Shown piece after piece: positions 8,332 through 17,847 of a stretch of DNA of 64,000 bases. The translations under genes and the position numbers were made by a program. Source of the DNA: Pontibacter actiniarum (GTDB lineage: Bacteria > Bacteroidota > Bacteroidia > Cytophagales > Hymenobacteraceae); NCBI RefSeq assembly GCF_003585765.1, contig NZ_CP021235.1, forward strand, positions 682,001 through 746,000, in the 5' to 3' direction. Position 1 is the stretch's first letter; every line of letters starts with the position of its first letter. Below the pieces are notes generated by a model that was not told the origin of the DNA, did not search any database, and saw nothing but the letters and a program-made list of their open reading frames with translations.

Positions 8332-9807
8332 TTAAAACTGAAAATAGATAAACTCCTGGTGCCCAAACTGCCCAAACAGCAGCACCGCAATAATAGCCAT
8401 GTAGTACACACTCCAGCGCACCCACGCCGGGCGCTGCATGATAAGCTGTGACACGCTACCGTTGCGCTGTATAAGATGTACGGTTTCCATTAACAAAATG
8501 GCTAAAATAGAAACGGCAAATATTTTAAAACCTTGATCCATGAATACAGCGTGGCTCCAGTCGAGGGCCAGCAACTGGCTTGGGTTGGTTAGCACGGAGG
8601 CACTCTGGCCGATAATATAGAACGCATCCGCAATGTTGTTGGCTCTAAAGAATATCCAAGAAAAGCACACCAGGAAAAAAACCGTCAGCACCTGTACCCA
8701 CTTGTAAAGTTGTGGGCGCTGGGTTAAGCCGACCTTGCTTGCCAGCGCGTTGCGCTGCTTGGCCGTGACGATGGCAAACACGAGGTAAAACCCGTGCAGG
8801 GCACCCCAAACCATAAAGGTCCAGTTGGCGCCGTGCCAGAGCCCGCTTACCAGGAACGTGATAAACAGGTTATAGTACCAGCGCCACTTCACTACCCGGT
8901 TGCCGCCCAGCGGAATGTACAGGTAGTCGCGGAACCAGGTGGAGAGGGAGATGTGCCAGCGGTTCCAGAACTCCGAGATGCTCTTGGAAAAGTATGGGCT
9001 GCGGAAGTTTTCCATCAGGTTAAAGCCCATGACCTGCGCCGCGCCGATGGCAATGTCGGAGTAGCCCGAGAAGTCGCAGTAGATCTGGAAGGCGAAAAAC
9101 ACCGTGGCGATGATGTGCGAGATGCCGTCATACTCCGTTGGGTTGTTGTAAACGGCGTTCACCATCATGGCCAGGTTGTCGGCAATCACTATTTTCTTGA
9201 AAAAGCCCCAGCCCATGCGCCGCAGGCCGGCCACCACCCGCTCATACTTAAACTCGTGCCCCTGGTGCAGCTGGCCCAGCAGGTTGCCGGCCCGCTCGAT
9301 GGGGCCCGCTACCAACTGCGGGAAGAAGGACACGAACAGCGCGAAGACCCCCAGGTGCCGCTCTGGCCTGATGCGGCCGTGGTACACATCTATACTATAG
9401 CTCATCGTCTGGAACGTGTAGAAGGAGATACCCATCGGCAGCAGCAGCTCAAAGGCAGGCATGGCGTAGGGCACATCCAGGGCAAGGGCCAGGTCGCGGG
9501 CACTGTCGTTAAAGAAGTTGTAGTATTTGAACAGCAGCAGCACGCCCAGGTTCGCAAAGAGGCTCAGGTAGAGCCAGGGGCGCCGCTTGGGCTTTTCTTC
9601 GTCCGGGTAACGGCCCATCATGCGGCCGCAGGTGTAGTCAATTAACGTGGAAACGACCAGAATAATGGTGTAGGCCGGCTTCCAGGACATGTAAAAGTAG
9701 TAGCTGGCCAGCAGCAGGATAATCCAGCGGCGGTTAAAGGGCGTCAGGAAGTACAGGGTAACTACTACCGGGAAGAATATGAAAAATTCAGTAGAGTTGA
9801 AAAGCAT
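8332..9807 (-). CDS. MBOAT-family O-acyltransferase (AlgI/DltB-like)
   Basis: This 491-residue polytopic membrane protein has about ten or more hydrophobic segments and the MBOAT hallmarks: SEFWNRWHISLSTWFRDYLY near residue 280 and the invariant histidine in LVSGLWHGANWTF at about residue 325. The family passes acyl groups across the inner membrane for O-acetylation of polysaccharide (alginate, cellulose) or D-alanylation. The next gene (AlgX-like) starts 6 bp after its stop, matching the AlgI-AlgJ/X arrangement. Its start faces the large T9SS cargo gene across a 360-bp divergent gap. Confidence 0.92.
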   Translation of the reverse strand: MLFNSTEFFIFFPVVVTLYFLTPFNRRWIILLLASYYFYMSWKPAYTIILVVSTLIDYTCGRMMGRYPDEEKPKRRPWLYLSLFANLGVLLLFKYYNFFNDSARDLALALDVPYAMPAFELLLPMGISFYTFQTMSYSIDVYHGRIRPERHLGVFALFVSFFPQLVAGPIERAGNLLGQLHQGHEFKYERVVAGLRRMGWGFFKKIVIADNLAMMVNAVYNNPTEYDGISHIIATVFFAFQIYCDFSGYSDIAIGAAQVMGFNLMENFRSPYFSKSISEFWNRWHISLSTWFRDYLYIPLGGNRVVKWRWYYNLFITFLVSGLWHGANWTFMVWGALHGFYLVFAIVTAKQRNALASKVGLTQRPQLYKWVQVLTVFFLVCFSWIFFRANNIADAFYIIGQSASVLTNPSQLLALDWSHAVFMDQGFKIFAVSILAILLMETVHLIQRNGSVSQLIMQRPAWVRWSVYYMAIIAVLLFGQFGHQEFIYFQF

Positions 9808-10167
9808 GGGTTAATCGGTTTAAGGGTGTACTAAGGTCCAGTCAGCAGCAGGCATTGTCTTGCTTCTCATGTACGTAGAGGAGGCGGTGGCTCATTAAGG
9901 TTATGTCGGTTTTATATTATATAGAAGTTGCACTAAAAGGTTGTGGCCGCCGGCATATATTTTTTCTTATAGATATGAATTTTAAAGTATAGGGGTCGAA
10001 TGGAGGCAGCATAGCAGCTTTTTACGGTGTTTTAACATTGGTGTTGGGGCGCGGCGGTATTTTAAAATGTATTTTTTGTAGCTGCCGTGCCTCGGCTGCG
10101 GCAACCAAGGTATAGGAATGTCGTTATATAGGGAGCTACATCATCCGCAACAACATTTGATCATCCT
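9808..10167. promoter_or_regulatory. Divergent intergenic region between MBOAT and SGNH/CHU_C genes
   Basis: This 360-bp gap has no gene. It is AT-rich from about 9900 to 10080 and must hold promoters for both directions. I could not find an exact TAnnTTTG -7 element for either gene; the nearest on the plus strand is TATTTTTTG at about 10069, one base too long. A copy of the iterated heptamer (AAGTATA) is at 9985-9991. Confidence 0.4.
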
Positions 10168-13100
10168 ATGCCCTTATACGTTTACCTACGCCAGGTACTT
10201 TTTGTCGTGCTGTTTGGCTTATGTTTACAAGCTGTGTCTGCACCACTTCCTTTGCACGGGGGTGCCACTGCGCCATATGCGCTGGCGGCACCTCAACTGC
10301 AGGCAAAGCCTTCTTTGGTAGGCGCCATTACCCTAAGCTGGGCCGCAGTGCCGGGCGCCACAGGCTACGAGCTGGAAAAGTCAAACACAGGAGCGGCCGG
10401 CTCCTTCACCGCCTTACAGACCCTTGGCGCCACTGCCCGCAGCTTCCGCCACACAGGCCTTTATTACAAGCAGAAAGTCTATTACCGCCTAAAGGCAACC
10501 AGCAGCAGCGGCCAGTCAGCCTACAGCAGTACCGTGAGTGCCACCACCCATGAGCAGGGCCACAGCTTTAACATCATGCCCCTGGGCGACTCCAACACCG
10601 AGGGCGGGAGCAGCAGCGTCCCAACGGAGCAAAAGGCCGCCTACCGGGCCAAGCTGGAGCAGCTGCTCAACGGTTCTGTTTCCAAAGGGCGCTACGACTA
10701 CGTTGGCAGCGAAAAATCAGGCAGTGCGTACGTAACCGACACGGATCACGCCGGGTTTGGCGGTGCCCGCAACAAAGACCTGATCACGCTGCTGCAGCAC
10801 GGTTCCTATAAACGCTGGTACGATAACCAGCACATGGGCCTGAACTATGAGGCCCGGTACCTGGAGGTTTACCACCCTGATATCATTCTGCTGCACGTGG
10901 GCACCAATGAGCTAAGCAACGATGGCGTCGATAACTCCCAAACCACCCTGGAGGAGCTGGAGGGCGTTTTAAATGAGATAGATACCTATGAGAAGAGCTC
11001 GGGGAAAGAGGTAACGGTGATCCTGGCGAAGATCATTAAAAGCGTCTGCACCGAACAGTTCTGCTACCGCGGCGACACCTACAGCAAAAACGACATCATC
11101 GACTTTTACAACGCCAAGCTGGAGACACTTGCCCGGGAGCGCATGCGTAACGGCGACAGACTTATTCTGGTGGACATGGCCGATGCCGGCATTGTTTACA
11201 ACTTCCGGGATAAAGGCGGGGATATGGCAGACCCACTGCACCCGGCCCAGGTAGGCTACGACAAAATGGCTCCCGTGTGGTTTAAAGAGCTGGATAAGCT
11301 GCTGAACGTAGTGCCGCAGACACCACCTGACACACAGGCGCCGGAAACCTCCATTGCCTCCAAGCCGGCAGCGGTGAGCAACCGTAGCTCAGCCGCCTTT
11401 AGCTTTACCAGCAACGAAGAAGGCGTTACCTACCAGGTAAGTATGGACGGCGGCCCGTTTGTGAACGCTGCAACCCCTTTTACTGCGAATAACCTGCCGG
11501 ACGGGGAGCACACACTACAGGTGCGTGCCAGAGACGAAGCCGGCAACGTGGATGCCTCACCGGCCTCCTATACTTGGGTGATCGATTCGAAAGCGCCTGC
11601 CGCACCTGTTATTGCCGCGCCTGCTGAGGGCGCTGTGCTACGAACAAACAAGCCAACCATAGCTGGTACAGCGGAAGCAGGCAGTAAAGTGCAGGTGTAT
11701 GCCGGGGCTACGCAGCTGGGAACCGTAACAGCAGGGGCAGACGGTAAATGGAACTTTGTGCCCGCCACAGGGCTTGCCGAGGGGCAGCAACAGCTTACGG
11801 CCAAGGCCACCGATGCCGCCGGAAACAGCAGCCCAGCAAGCACCACCAGAAGCTTTACCGTCGATTCCAGAGCACCTGAAACCACAATTGCCACTGGCCC
11901 GGATGCCGTTACACAGAGTAACAAAGCCGTGTTTAGCTTCTCCAGCAATGAAACAGCCGTTACCTATGAGGTAAGCCTCGACGGTGCTTCCTTTGCACAG
12001 GTGCAGAACCCATACACGGCCTCCAACCTTTCTGAGGGGGCGCACACCTTAGCCGTGCGTGCCGTTGATGCCGCCGGCAACAAAGATGCATCTCCAGCCA
12101 CACATGCCTGGCAGATAGACACGAAAGCGCCTTCGGCTCCGGCTTTTACAGGCGTTTCCGAAGACAGAGGCCCTGAAAAAGAGGACCGTATCACATCCGA
12201 TAACACACTCAAGCTGCTTGGCAGGGCAGAGGCCGGGGCGGTAGTAGCCGTGCAGAAAGACGGGAAGGCGATCGGCCAAACAAAAGCCAACGCTGCCGGA
12301 GACTGGGAGTTAAGCCACGAAAGCACCGCCCTGACCGACGGCAGCTATACATTTACTGCCACTGCCACCGATGCGGCCGGTAACGTTAGTGACGCCAGCG
12401 CCGAATTTACGGTGCAAATCGAGCGCACGGCACCGCAGGTGCGCGTGACAACAGACGCTACTTCTCCCGTAAAAGGCGCCTTTGAGGTACGTATCACATT
12501 CACAGAGGAAGTGTACGGTTTGGCTGCGGCAGATTTCACCGTGTCAAACGGGGGGCTGGAGAACTTTGCTTCGTCCGGTAAGGATGCCTACACGGCTACC
12601 GTCACACCTGCTGCGGATGGAGAGGTGCGCATCGTGCTGCCCTCTGGGAAAGCTACGGACCTGGCCGGTAACCCGAACGAGGCCTCTAACACCCTGGAAC
12701 TACAGTATGATGCCACACGGCCAAAAGTGACCTTGCAGTCAGGTGCGCCTGCCGTGGTAAACGGGCCTTTTGAGCTCGAGATCACGTTTGATGAGCCTGT
12801 CTCCGGGTTTGACCTCTCCGACCTAGCCGTCGCAAACGGTACCGCAAGTGATTTTGTGAAGCGCAGCCCGTCTAGCTATTCTGCACAGGTAAACCCATCC
12901 AAAGACGGGGAGGTGCGGGTAAGCATGGCTGCCAACAATGCCTTTGATGCGGCTGGTAACGGGAACCAAGCCTCCGCCAGCCTGCAGCGCGTGTATGATG
13001 TGCAGCCGCCAGCAGTGGTGCTTCGCACAGCTGCCGCAGCGCCGGTAAATGCTCCTTTCAGGGTGACGGTTCAGTTTAGCGAGGCCGTCACGGGCTTTGA

Positions 13101-14712
13101 GGCGGGGGATGTGGCTGTTACCAACGGTGCTGCCTCAGCTTTGCAGAAGGAGAGCAACGATACCTACTCCGTTCTTATCAGCCCCAGAGCTGGCGGCGAG
13201 GTAAAAGTGGCGGTGGCCGAAAACGTGGCAAAAGATTTAGCGCTGAACGGCAACCTGGCATCAAACACGCTCAGCCTTGTCTATGATGCCGATCAGCCTG
13301 CCGTTGCCATCAGTACCGATGCCCCCGCGCTCACAAATGCTGCTTTCCCTGTCACAGTTCGTATCAGCGAGGCCGTTAGCGACTTTGAGTTAGCAGACCT
13401 TGTGCTGTCCAATGCCTCCGCAGAGGAACTGAAGAAATTGAACGACAGAGAGTACACTTTTACTGTTAAGCCGCAGGCGGATGGTCTTGTGCGGGTACAA
13501 ATACCTGCGGACAAGATGCAGGATGCCGCATCCAACGGCAATACAGCCTCAAACAGGATTGAAATAACCTACGATGGCACGGCCCCACAGGGCTATGCTG
13601 CGGTATTCGGAACAGAAAAGATCGATTTCACCAACCAGGAGCAGGTGCCGGTGCACGTATCCGGGGCTGAGCAGGGTACGACCTACTTTTATAGTATAGG
13701 CAGCAGTAACGGTGGCAAAGCGGTTACTGGTACGGCAGTTGTCTCAGCATCAGACTTCAGGATCAATAACCTTAACCTGTCCGGCCTGCAGGATGGCCTG
13801 TTAACGCTTCGGTTCTACCTGGTGGATGAGGCCGGCAACCAAGGGCGCGAGGTAACGGCCCAGGTAGAAAAGCTAACGCGAAACGTGGCCGCGGTTCAGG
13901 AGCTGGCAACCATCCGGGTGCCGTTCAAAACCGAGTTATCCGAAATATCCCTGCCAGAACAGGTAGAAGTGACTTACACAACCGGAGAGAAGGAAGACTT
14001 ACGGGTGCAGTGGGGTCAAGGCGACTACAACGGTAGCATTCCGGGTAGTTACGTGCTTATAGGTCAGTTAGAGCTGAAAGAGAACACCAGCAACACAGAG
14101 CGTAGAACAGCCAGGGTAACGGTAGAGGTGGCACCGAACCAGCCACCTAGCGCCCTGGCGCTCAGCACCGATGTGTTTAAGCCCGATGTCGAGCCTGAAG
14201 AGGTAATCGGAACTTTCACGACGACGGATATCGACGACACCGACTTTACCTATGCGCTGGTGCCCGGGGAGGGAAGCGATGACAACAGCCTGTTTGGAAT
14301 AAGAAACAACAACGAGCTGTACCTGAAGTCAAACCAGGGTTTGTCTGGCAAGGCCCGTTTCACCATCCGCGTGCGCAGCACCGACCCGTATGATAACGCC
14401 ATTGAGCGGGCTTTCTCCCTGACCAAGTCGCTCTACAATCCGCAGCATGAGATAAAGCTGGTCAATGCTTTCTCGCCGGACGGCGACGGCATTAACGATA
14501 CCTGGAAGGTGCCCGAGCTGCGCTACTACAACGAGGTGGAAGTGGATGTTTACGACAGGGCCGGTACCCGTGTGTTCCACACAAGCGATCCGGAGGAGGG
14601 TTGGGACGGCAAAGGGGCCAACGGCCGGGTGTCGGAGGGCTCCTACTTTTATGTCATCCAGGTAAAAGACATCGACCTGGTTCAAAAAGGAGTAGTAACA
14701 GTTCTTAAATAG
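10168..14712 (+). CDS. Secreted SGNH hydrolase with FN3, Ig-like repeats and CHU_C (T9SS type B) sorting domain
   Basis: This 1514-residue multidomain protein starts with a signal peptide (about 1-25). An FN3-like domain covers about 35-130. An SGNH/GDSL hydrolase follows at about 133-375, with IMPLGDSNTEG (nucleophile Ser), LHVGTNELSND (block III) and DPLHPAQVGYDK (Asp/His). Two kinds of Ig-like modules alternate at about 390-750; four tandem repeats of about 97 residues run from 752 to 1137; a Big_4-like domain is near 1235-1300 and a cadherin-like segment near 1330-1420. The C terminus, NAFSPDGDGINDTWKV onward, is the gliding-motility CHU_C domain that directs export by T9SS. The PorP/SprF gene begins 6 bp later, the usual partner arrangement. 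Substrate unknown; an esterase on acylated polysaccharide fits the context (inference). Confidence 0.9.
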   Translation: MPLYVYLRQVLFVVLFGLCLQAVSAPLPLHGGATAPYALAAPQLQAKPSLVGAITLSWAAVPGATGYELEKSNTGAAGSFTALQTLGATARSFRHTGLYYKQKVYYRLKATSSSGQSAYSSTVSATTHEQGHSFNIMPLGDSNTEGGSSSVPTEQKAAYRAKLEQLLNGSVSKGRYDYVGSEKSGSAYVTDTDHAGFGGARNKDLITLLQHGSYKRWYDNQHMGLNYEARYLEVYHPDIILLHVGTNELSNDGVDNSQTTLEELEGVLNEIDTYEKSSGKEVTVILAKIIKSVCTEQFCYRGDTYSKNDIIDFYNAKLETLARERMRNGDRLILVDMADAGIVYNFRDKGGDMADPLHPAQVGYDKMAPVWFKELDKLLNVVPQTPPDTQAPETSIASKPAAVSNRSSAAFSFTSNEEGVTYQVSMDGGPFVNAATPFTANNLPDGEHTLQVRARDEAGNVDASPASYTWVIDSKAPAAPVIAAPAEGAVLRTNKPTIAGTAEAGSKVQVYAGATQLGTVTAGADGKWNFVPATGLAEGQQQLTAKATDAAGNSSPASTTRSFTVDSRAPETTIATGPDAVTQSNKAVFSFSSNETAVTYEVSLDGASFAQVQNPYTASNLSEGAHTLAVRAVDAAGNKDASPATHAWQIDTKAPSAPAFTGVSEDRGPEKEDRITSDNTLKLLGRAEAGAVVAVQKDGKAIGQTKANAAGDWELSHESTALTDGSYTFTATATDAAGNVSDASAEFTVQIERTAPQVRVTTDATSPVKGAFEVRITFTEEVYGLAAADFTVSNGGLENFASSGKDAYTATVTPAADGEVRIVLPSGKATDLAGNPNEASNTLELQYDATRPKVTLQSGAPAVVNGPFELEITFDEPVSGFDLSDLAVANGTASDFVKRSPSSYSAQVNPSKDGEVRVSMAANNAFDAAGNGNQASASLQRVYDVQPPAVVLRTAAAAPVNAPFRVTVQFSEAVTGFEAGDVAVTNGAASALQKESNDTYSVLISPRAGGEVKVAVAENVAKDLALNGNLASNTLSLVYDADQPAVAISTDAPALTNAAFPVTVRISEAVSDFELADLVLSNASAEELKKLNDREYTFTVKPQADGLVRVQIPADKMQDAASNGNTASNRIEITYDGTAPQGYAAVFGTEKIDFTNQEQVPVHVSGAEQGTTYFYSIGSSNGGKAVTGTAVVSASDFRINNLNLSGLQDGLLTLRFYLVDEAGNQGREVTAQVEKLTRNVAAVQELATIRVPFKTELSEISLPEQVEVTYTTGEKEDLRVQWGQGDYNGSIPGSYVLIGQLELKENTSNTERRTARVTVEVAPNQPPSALALSTDVFKPDVEPEEVIGTFTTTDIDDTDFTYALVPGEGSDDNSLFGIRNNNELYLKSNQGLSGKARFTIRVRSTDPYDNAIERAFSLTKSLYNPQHEIKLVNAFSPDGDGINDTWKVPELRYYNEVEVDVYDRAGTRVFHTSDPEEGWDGKGANGRVSEGSYFYVIQVKDIDLVQKGVVTVLK

Positions 14713-14718
14713 TACAGA

Positions 14719-15711
14719 ATGAAAAGGCTTATACTAGTAGTTTGCAGTGTGTTTGTTTTTTTGCAGGCGCATGCCCAGGGCAGAAAGCAGCTGGCGAATT
14801 TCTCTCACTACAAGCAGTTTTTTAACCCATCGCTGACAGGCTATGAAGGGTCTGTACTGAAGAGCCTCTACCGCAACCAGTGGACGGGCTTTGAAGATGC
14901 TCCGAAAACGATACTGGCCTCAGCAGAGCTGGATATGGCCATGCTTTCGCAAAAGAAAGGCCGCTATTTTAGCGGCCGCAGCCGCCGGGAGGCAGTGTCG
15001 GATCAAAGTGCCAAACACGCGCTGGGCCTCACGCTGCTGCACGACCAGTTCGGGCCGGCAAAAGAAATGCAGGTAAACCTGAGCTACGGGGCCGCTATCA
15101 GGCTGTCTGAGGACTTTAGCCTGCGCTGGGGAACGGCCCTGACTTACACGGCGCAGCACCTCGACGGCAACAGCCTGACCCTGGACCAGGAAAACGACCC
15201 GCGGTTTAGCAAGATTATCGGGCAGGAAAACCGCAGCGGCAGGGGCGATATAAACCTGGGCCTGTCCCTTACCTCGGCCCGCTTTTACCTCGGCTATGCC
15301 CTGCAGAATGTAACGGACGGTAAACTGCTCTCCACGGGTAGTGACTACCTGAGTGATTTCAGCAGGCGCAAGCACGTGGCCTCTGCTGGCTACAGAATGG
15401 GAGTAACGGATGACATAGGTTTTACCGTCAACGGCCTCTATCAGTACGACCAGGAGTTCAAGTCTACTGTGGAGGGGCAGGTGAAGGCTGTTTACAATAA
15501 CCTGTTTTGGGTTAGCGGCGGCTACAGGAACGATTTAGCCTATACCCTGGGGGCAGGTCTGCACCTGGACCAGCTGTCGGTGGGCTACTCCTACGAAACT
15601 CCGACACAGAGCGCTAAAGCGATCGATAAAGCCACTAACGAGCTGACCTTGAGCTATTCGCTTTTCAACAGCGGAAAGCAACAGCACAGTAAGCAGCTAA
15701 CTGTCTGGTAA
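14719..15711 (+). CDS. PorP/SprF-family type IX secretion outer-membrane protein
   Basis: This 330-residue protein has a signal peptide (about 1-19, ending near QAHAQ) and the family start NFSHYKQFFNPSLTGYEG with YRNQWTGFEDAPKT, followed by amphipathic strands expected of an outer-membrane beta-barrel. PorP/SprF proteins work with T9SS to export or anchor CHU_C (type B) proteins and are commonly encoded right after the cargo gene. Here it begins 6 bp after the stop of the CHU_C protein, so the two almost certainly form a cargo/partner pair. The repeated SGRSRRE-like basic stretch near residue 90 lies in a probable loop. Confidence 0.92.
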   Translation: MKRLILVVCSVFVFLQAHAQGRKQLANFSHYKQFFNPSLTGYEGSVLKSLYRNQWTGFEDAPKTILASAELDMAMLSQKKGRYFSGRSRREAVSDQSAKHALGLTLLHDQFGPAKEMQVNLSYGAAIRLSEDFSLRWGTALTYTAQHLDGNSLTLDQENDPRFSKIIGQENRSGRGDINLGLSLTSARFYLGYALQNVTDGKLLSTGSDYLSDFSRRKHVASAGYRMGVTDDIGFTVNGLYQYDQEFKSTVEGQVKAVYNNLFWVSGGYRNDLAYTLGAGLHLDQLSVGYSYETPTQSAKAIDKATNELTLSYSLFNSGKQQHSKQLTVW

Positions 15712-15920
15712 TGTATCCTCTATGTGCTGTTACGGCCATTGTGGGGGATGTTGTTGAATAGGAATATAGCAGTGGGATAACCTGCTCAAGTATAAACCGG
15801 CTGTGTAGCAGTAGGATATAAGTGATATGGTACTTGTTTTAAAGAAGGTGATGGCTGTAACCAAAGCATAGGCCCTTCGTTAGCAAGGCCTGCAACAGTA
15901 ACCCCAATCCCAGTAGCCTT

Positions 15921-17651
15921 ATGTTCTTTCACATCCCTCTACGGCACCGTGCTGTTTTAACGTTGTTTCTTGTCTGCTGTGCGGCGGGCGCCTCCGCTGC
16001 GGCAGCTTTAGCTCCTCCAACAGGAATTACGGCCCGGGCCTCTCTTGTGCAGGCAATTATGGTGCGTTGGCAACCCGTTGCCGGAGCCGATAGCTATGTC
16101 ATCGAGAAGTCCGGTACTGGCCCAAACGGAGCCTCCTATACTTTGTTGGCGTCCGTTCCGGGCAACGTGCTTTCGTACAGGGATGAAGGACTGGTAGTAG
16201 GGCAGGAGGTTTCTTACAGGATAAAAGCCACTGCCGCAGACGGGACTGCGTCAGCCTACAGTGCCCCCGTTACTGGCAAGGCAAACACCTATAGGACGGT
16301 GCGCATCATGCCGCTAGGCGACTCCAACACGTTTGGAGGGGGAGGGGTAGAGGACCCGGAAACAAAGGTGTCTTACCGTAGGAACTTGGGTGCAGCCATC
16401 CAAGAAGCAGGCTTTAGTTTTGATTTTGTCGGCACCCTTAACTCAGGCTCTTCCCTGATGGTGGATGTTGATCACGCCGGGTTTCCTGGTGCGCGGGTCG
16501 GAGACATTGCCAGTCTGCTGCAAACAGGAGGCTACGATGACACCAACAGCTACACGAAACCGGTGAATGAAGCCGGTTTTACAGCAGGGCCCTACTTGAG
16601 TGATGCGCGAAACAACCCGGACATTATTCTGCTACACATTGGTACCAACGACGCCAGCGACGCCGAGAACGTGATGCAAAACCTGAACACCCTTTTGGAT
16701 GAAGTGGATGAGTATGAACGGGCAAACAATAAAGAAGTGACCGTTGTGGTGGCAAAGATTATTCAGATGGTTTGCTTTGAGGATGGAGACCCGGATACCA
16801 ACGATACCTGGAACTGCCTCAAGCCTAACGATGCACAAGGTGTGCTAAACTACAATGTTAAGCTGGAAAGCCTGGTGAACAACAGAATTGCCGAAGGGGA
16901 TAACCTGGAGTTAGTTGATATGCAGGACGGGGCAGGAATAGCCTACTGGTGGTCTAACGTACGGTACGACGGTATACTTGGTGAAATGGACGACTATCGC
17001 CATGCCGCCCAGACGGGTTACGATAAGATGGCGACTGTGTGGTACAACGCCCTCGCCCCTATGCTGGCGTCTGCCGTCGTTCCTCTTCCGGTCGAGCTGG
17101 TGCAGTTTCGTGCCGCCGCCGCAGGTCAGGGAGTACGCCTGGACTGGCGTACGGCGTCAGAAGATGAGAACGACCGCTTTGAGGTGGAGCGGATGCAGGA
17201 GGGGCAGTCGTATACCAGGGTTGGCACTGTGGCAGGGGCCGGGAACAGCAACCGCCGCCTCGACTACACTTTCCTGGATGGCGGTGCCCCGGCTGGGCTT
17301 CTCTACTACCGCCTGAAGCAGCTGGATCACGACGGCTCCTACACCTACTCCAAAGTGGTAGCCGTGCGCAAAGCCGGTGCCATGGAGCCTACCGCCATGC
17401 TGTACCCGAGCCTTACGGACGGGCGGGAGAACATCCGCTTGTCTGCCAATGGGTTTGCCCAGGCTACCCCGCTGGCGATTACACTCCTGGATGCATTTGG
17501 CAAACAAGTACACCAGCAACGTGTAAATGCGGGGGCACAGGGCGAAATAAACGCCATAGTGCAATTTCCGGAGCCGCTCCCGGAAGGGCTGTACATCGTA
17601 AAACTTACTTCCCCTGCCAGAACGCAAACATTCCGGTTACTGGTCCGGTAA
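15921..17651 (+). CDS. Secreted SGNH/GDSL hydrolase with FN3 and T9SS type A sorting domain
   Basis: This 576-residue protein is a paralogue of the N-terminal half of the 1514-residue protein upstream. It has a signal peptide (about 1-30), an FN3-like domain (about 33-125) and an SGNH hydrolase with MPLGDSNTFGG near 130, LHIGTNDAS near 238 and the Asp/His region DDYRHAAQTGYDK near 355. After a linker, an Ig-like segment (VELVQFRAAAAGQGVRLDW) and a C-terminal type A sorting domain ending KLTSPARTQTFRLLVR replace the CHU_C tail. Thus the paralogues use different T9SS sorting classes. A gap of 209 bp precedes it, so it may have its own promoter. Confidence 0.88.
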   Translation: MFFHIPLRHRAVLTLFLVCCAAGASAAAALAPPTGITARASLVQAIMVRWQPVAGADSYVIEKSGTGPNGASYTLLASVPGNVLSYRDEGLVVGQEVSYRIKATAADGTASAYSAPVTGKANTYRTVRIMPLGDSNTFGGGGVEDPETKVSYRRNLGAAIQEAGFSFDFVGTLNSGSSLMVDVDHAGFPGARVGDIASLLQTGGYDDTNSYTKPVNEAGFTAGPYLSDARNNPDIILLHIGTNDASDAENVMQNLNTLLDEVDEYERANNKEVTVVVAKIIQMVCFEDGDPDTNDTWNCLKPNDAQGVLNYNVKLESLVNNRIAEGDNLELVDMQDGAGIAYWWSNVRYDGILGEMDDYRHAAQTGYDKMATVWYNALAPMLASAVVPLPVELVQFRAAAAGQGVRLDWRTASEDENDRFEVERMQEGQSYTRVGTVAGAGNSNRRLDYTFLDGGAPAGLLYYRLKQLDHDGSYTYSKVVAVRKAGAMEPTAMLYPSLTDGRENIRLSANGFAQATPLAITLLDAFGKQVHQQRVNAGAQGEINAIVQFPEPLPEGLYIVKLTSPARTQTFRLLVR

Positions 17652-17847
17652 ATTCTGAAAAGTATAGCTGTATTTATTTAAACTCATATATACAATTGGC
17701 GTACTATACCCTAGTAGATGCTGGGTATGCGCCCACCCCTGTAAGCCAGTTACTTAGCCCTTAACGGCTTGCTTCTCCAGCGTGTGCCAGTGGTTGCTCC
17801 CGCAGGGGAGCCTGCTTTTGGGCGTGTTTCTCAACAGAACAGAATCC

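Noticed and set aside
8794-9645. Plus-strand ORF of 283 codons opposite the MBOAT gene
   Set aside because: The MBOAT motifs are unmistakable and this frame gives no domain.
17782-17847. Upstream start for the two-LamG protein
   Set aside because: It would put 22 residues before the signal peptide, which would impair export.
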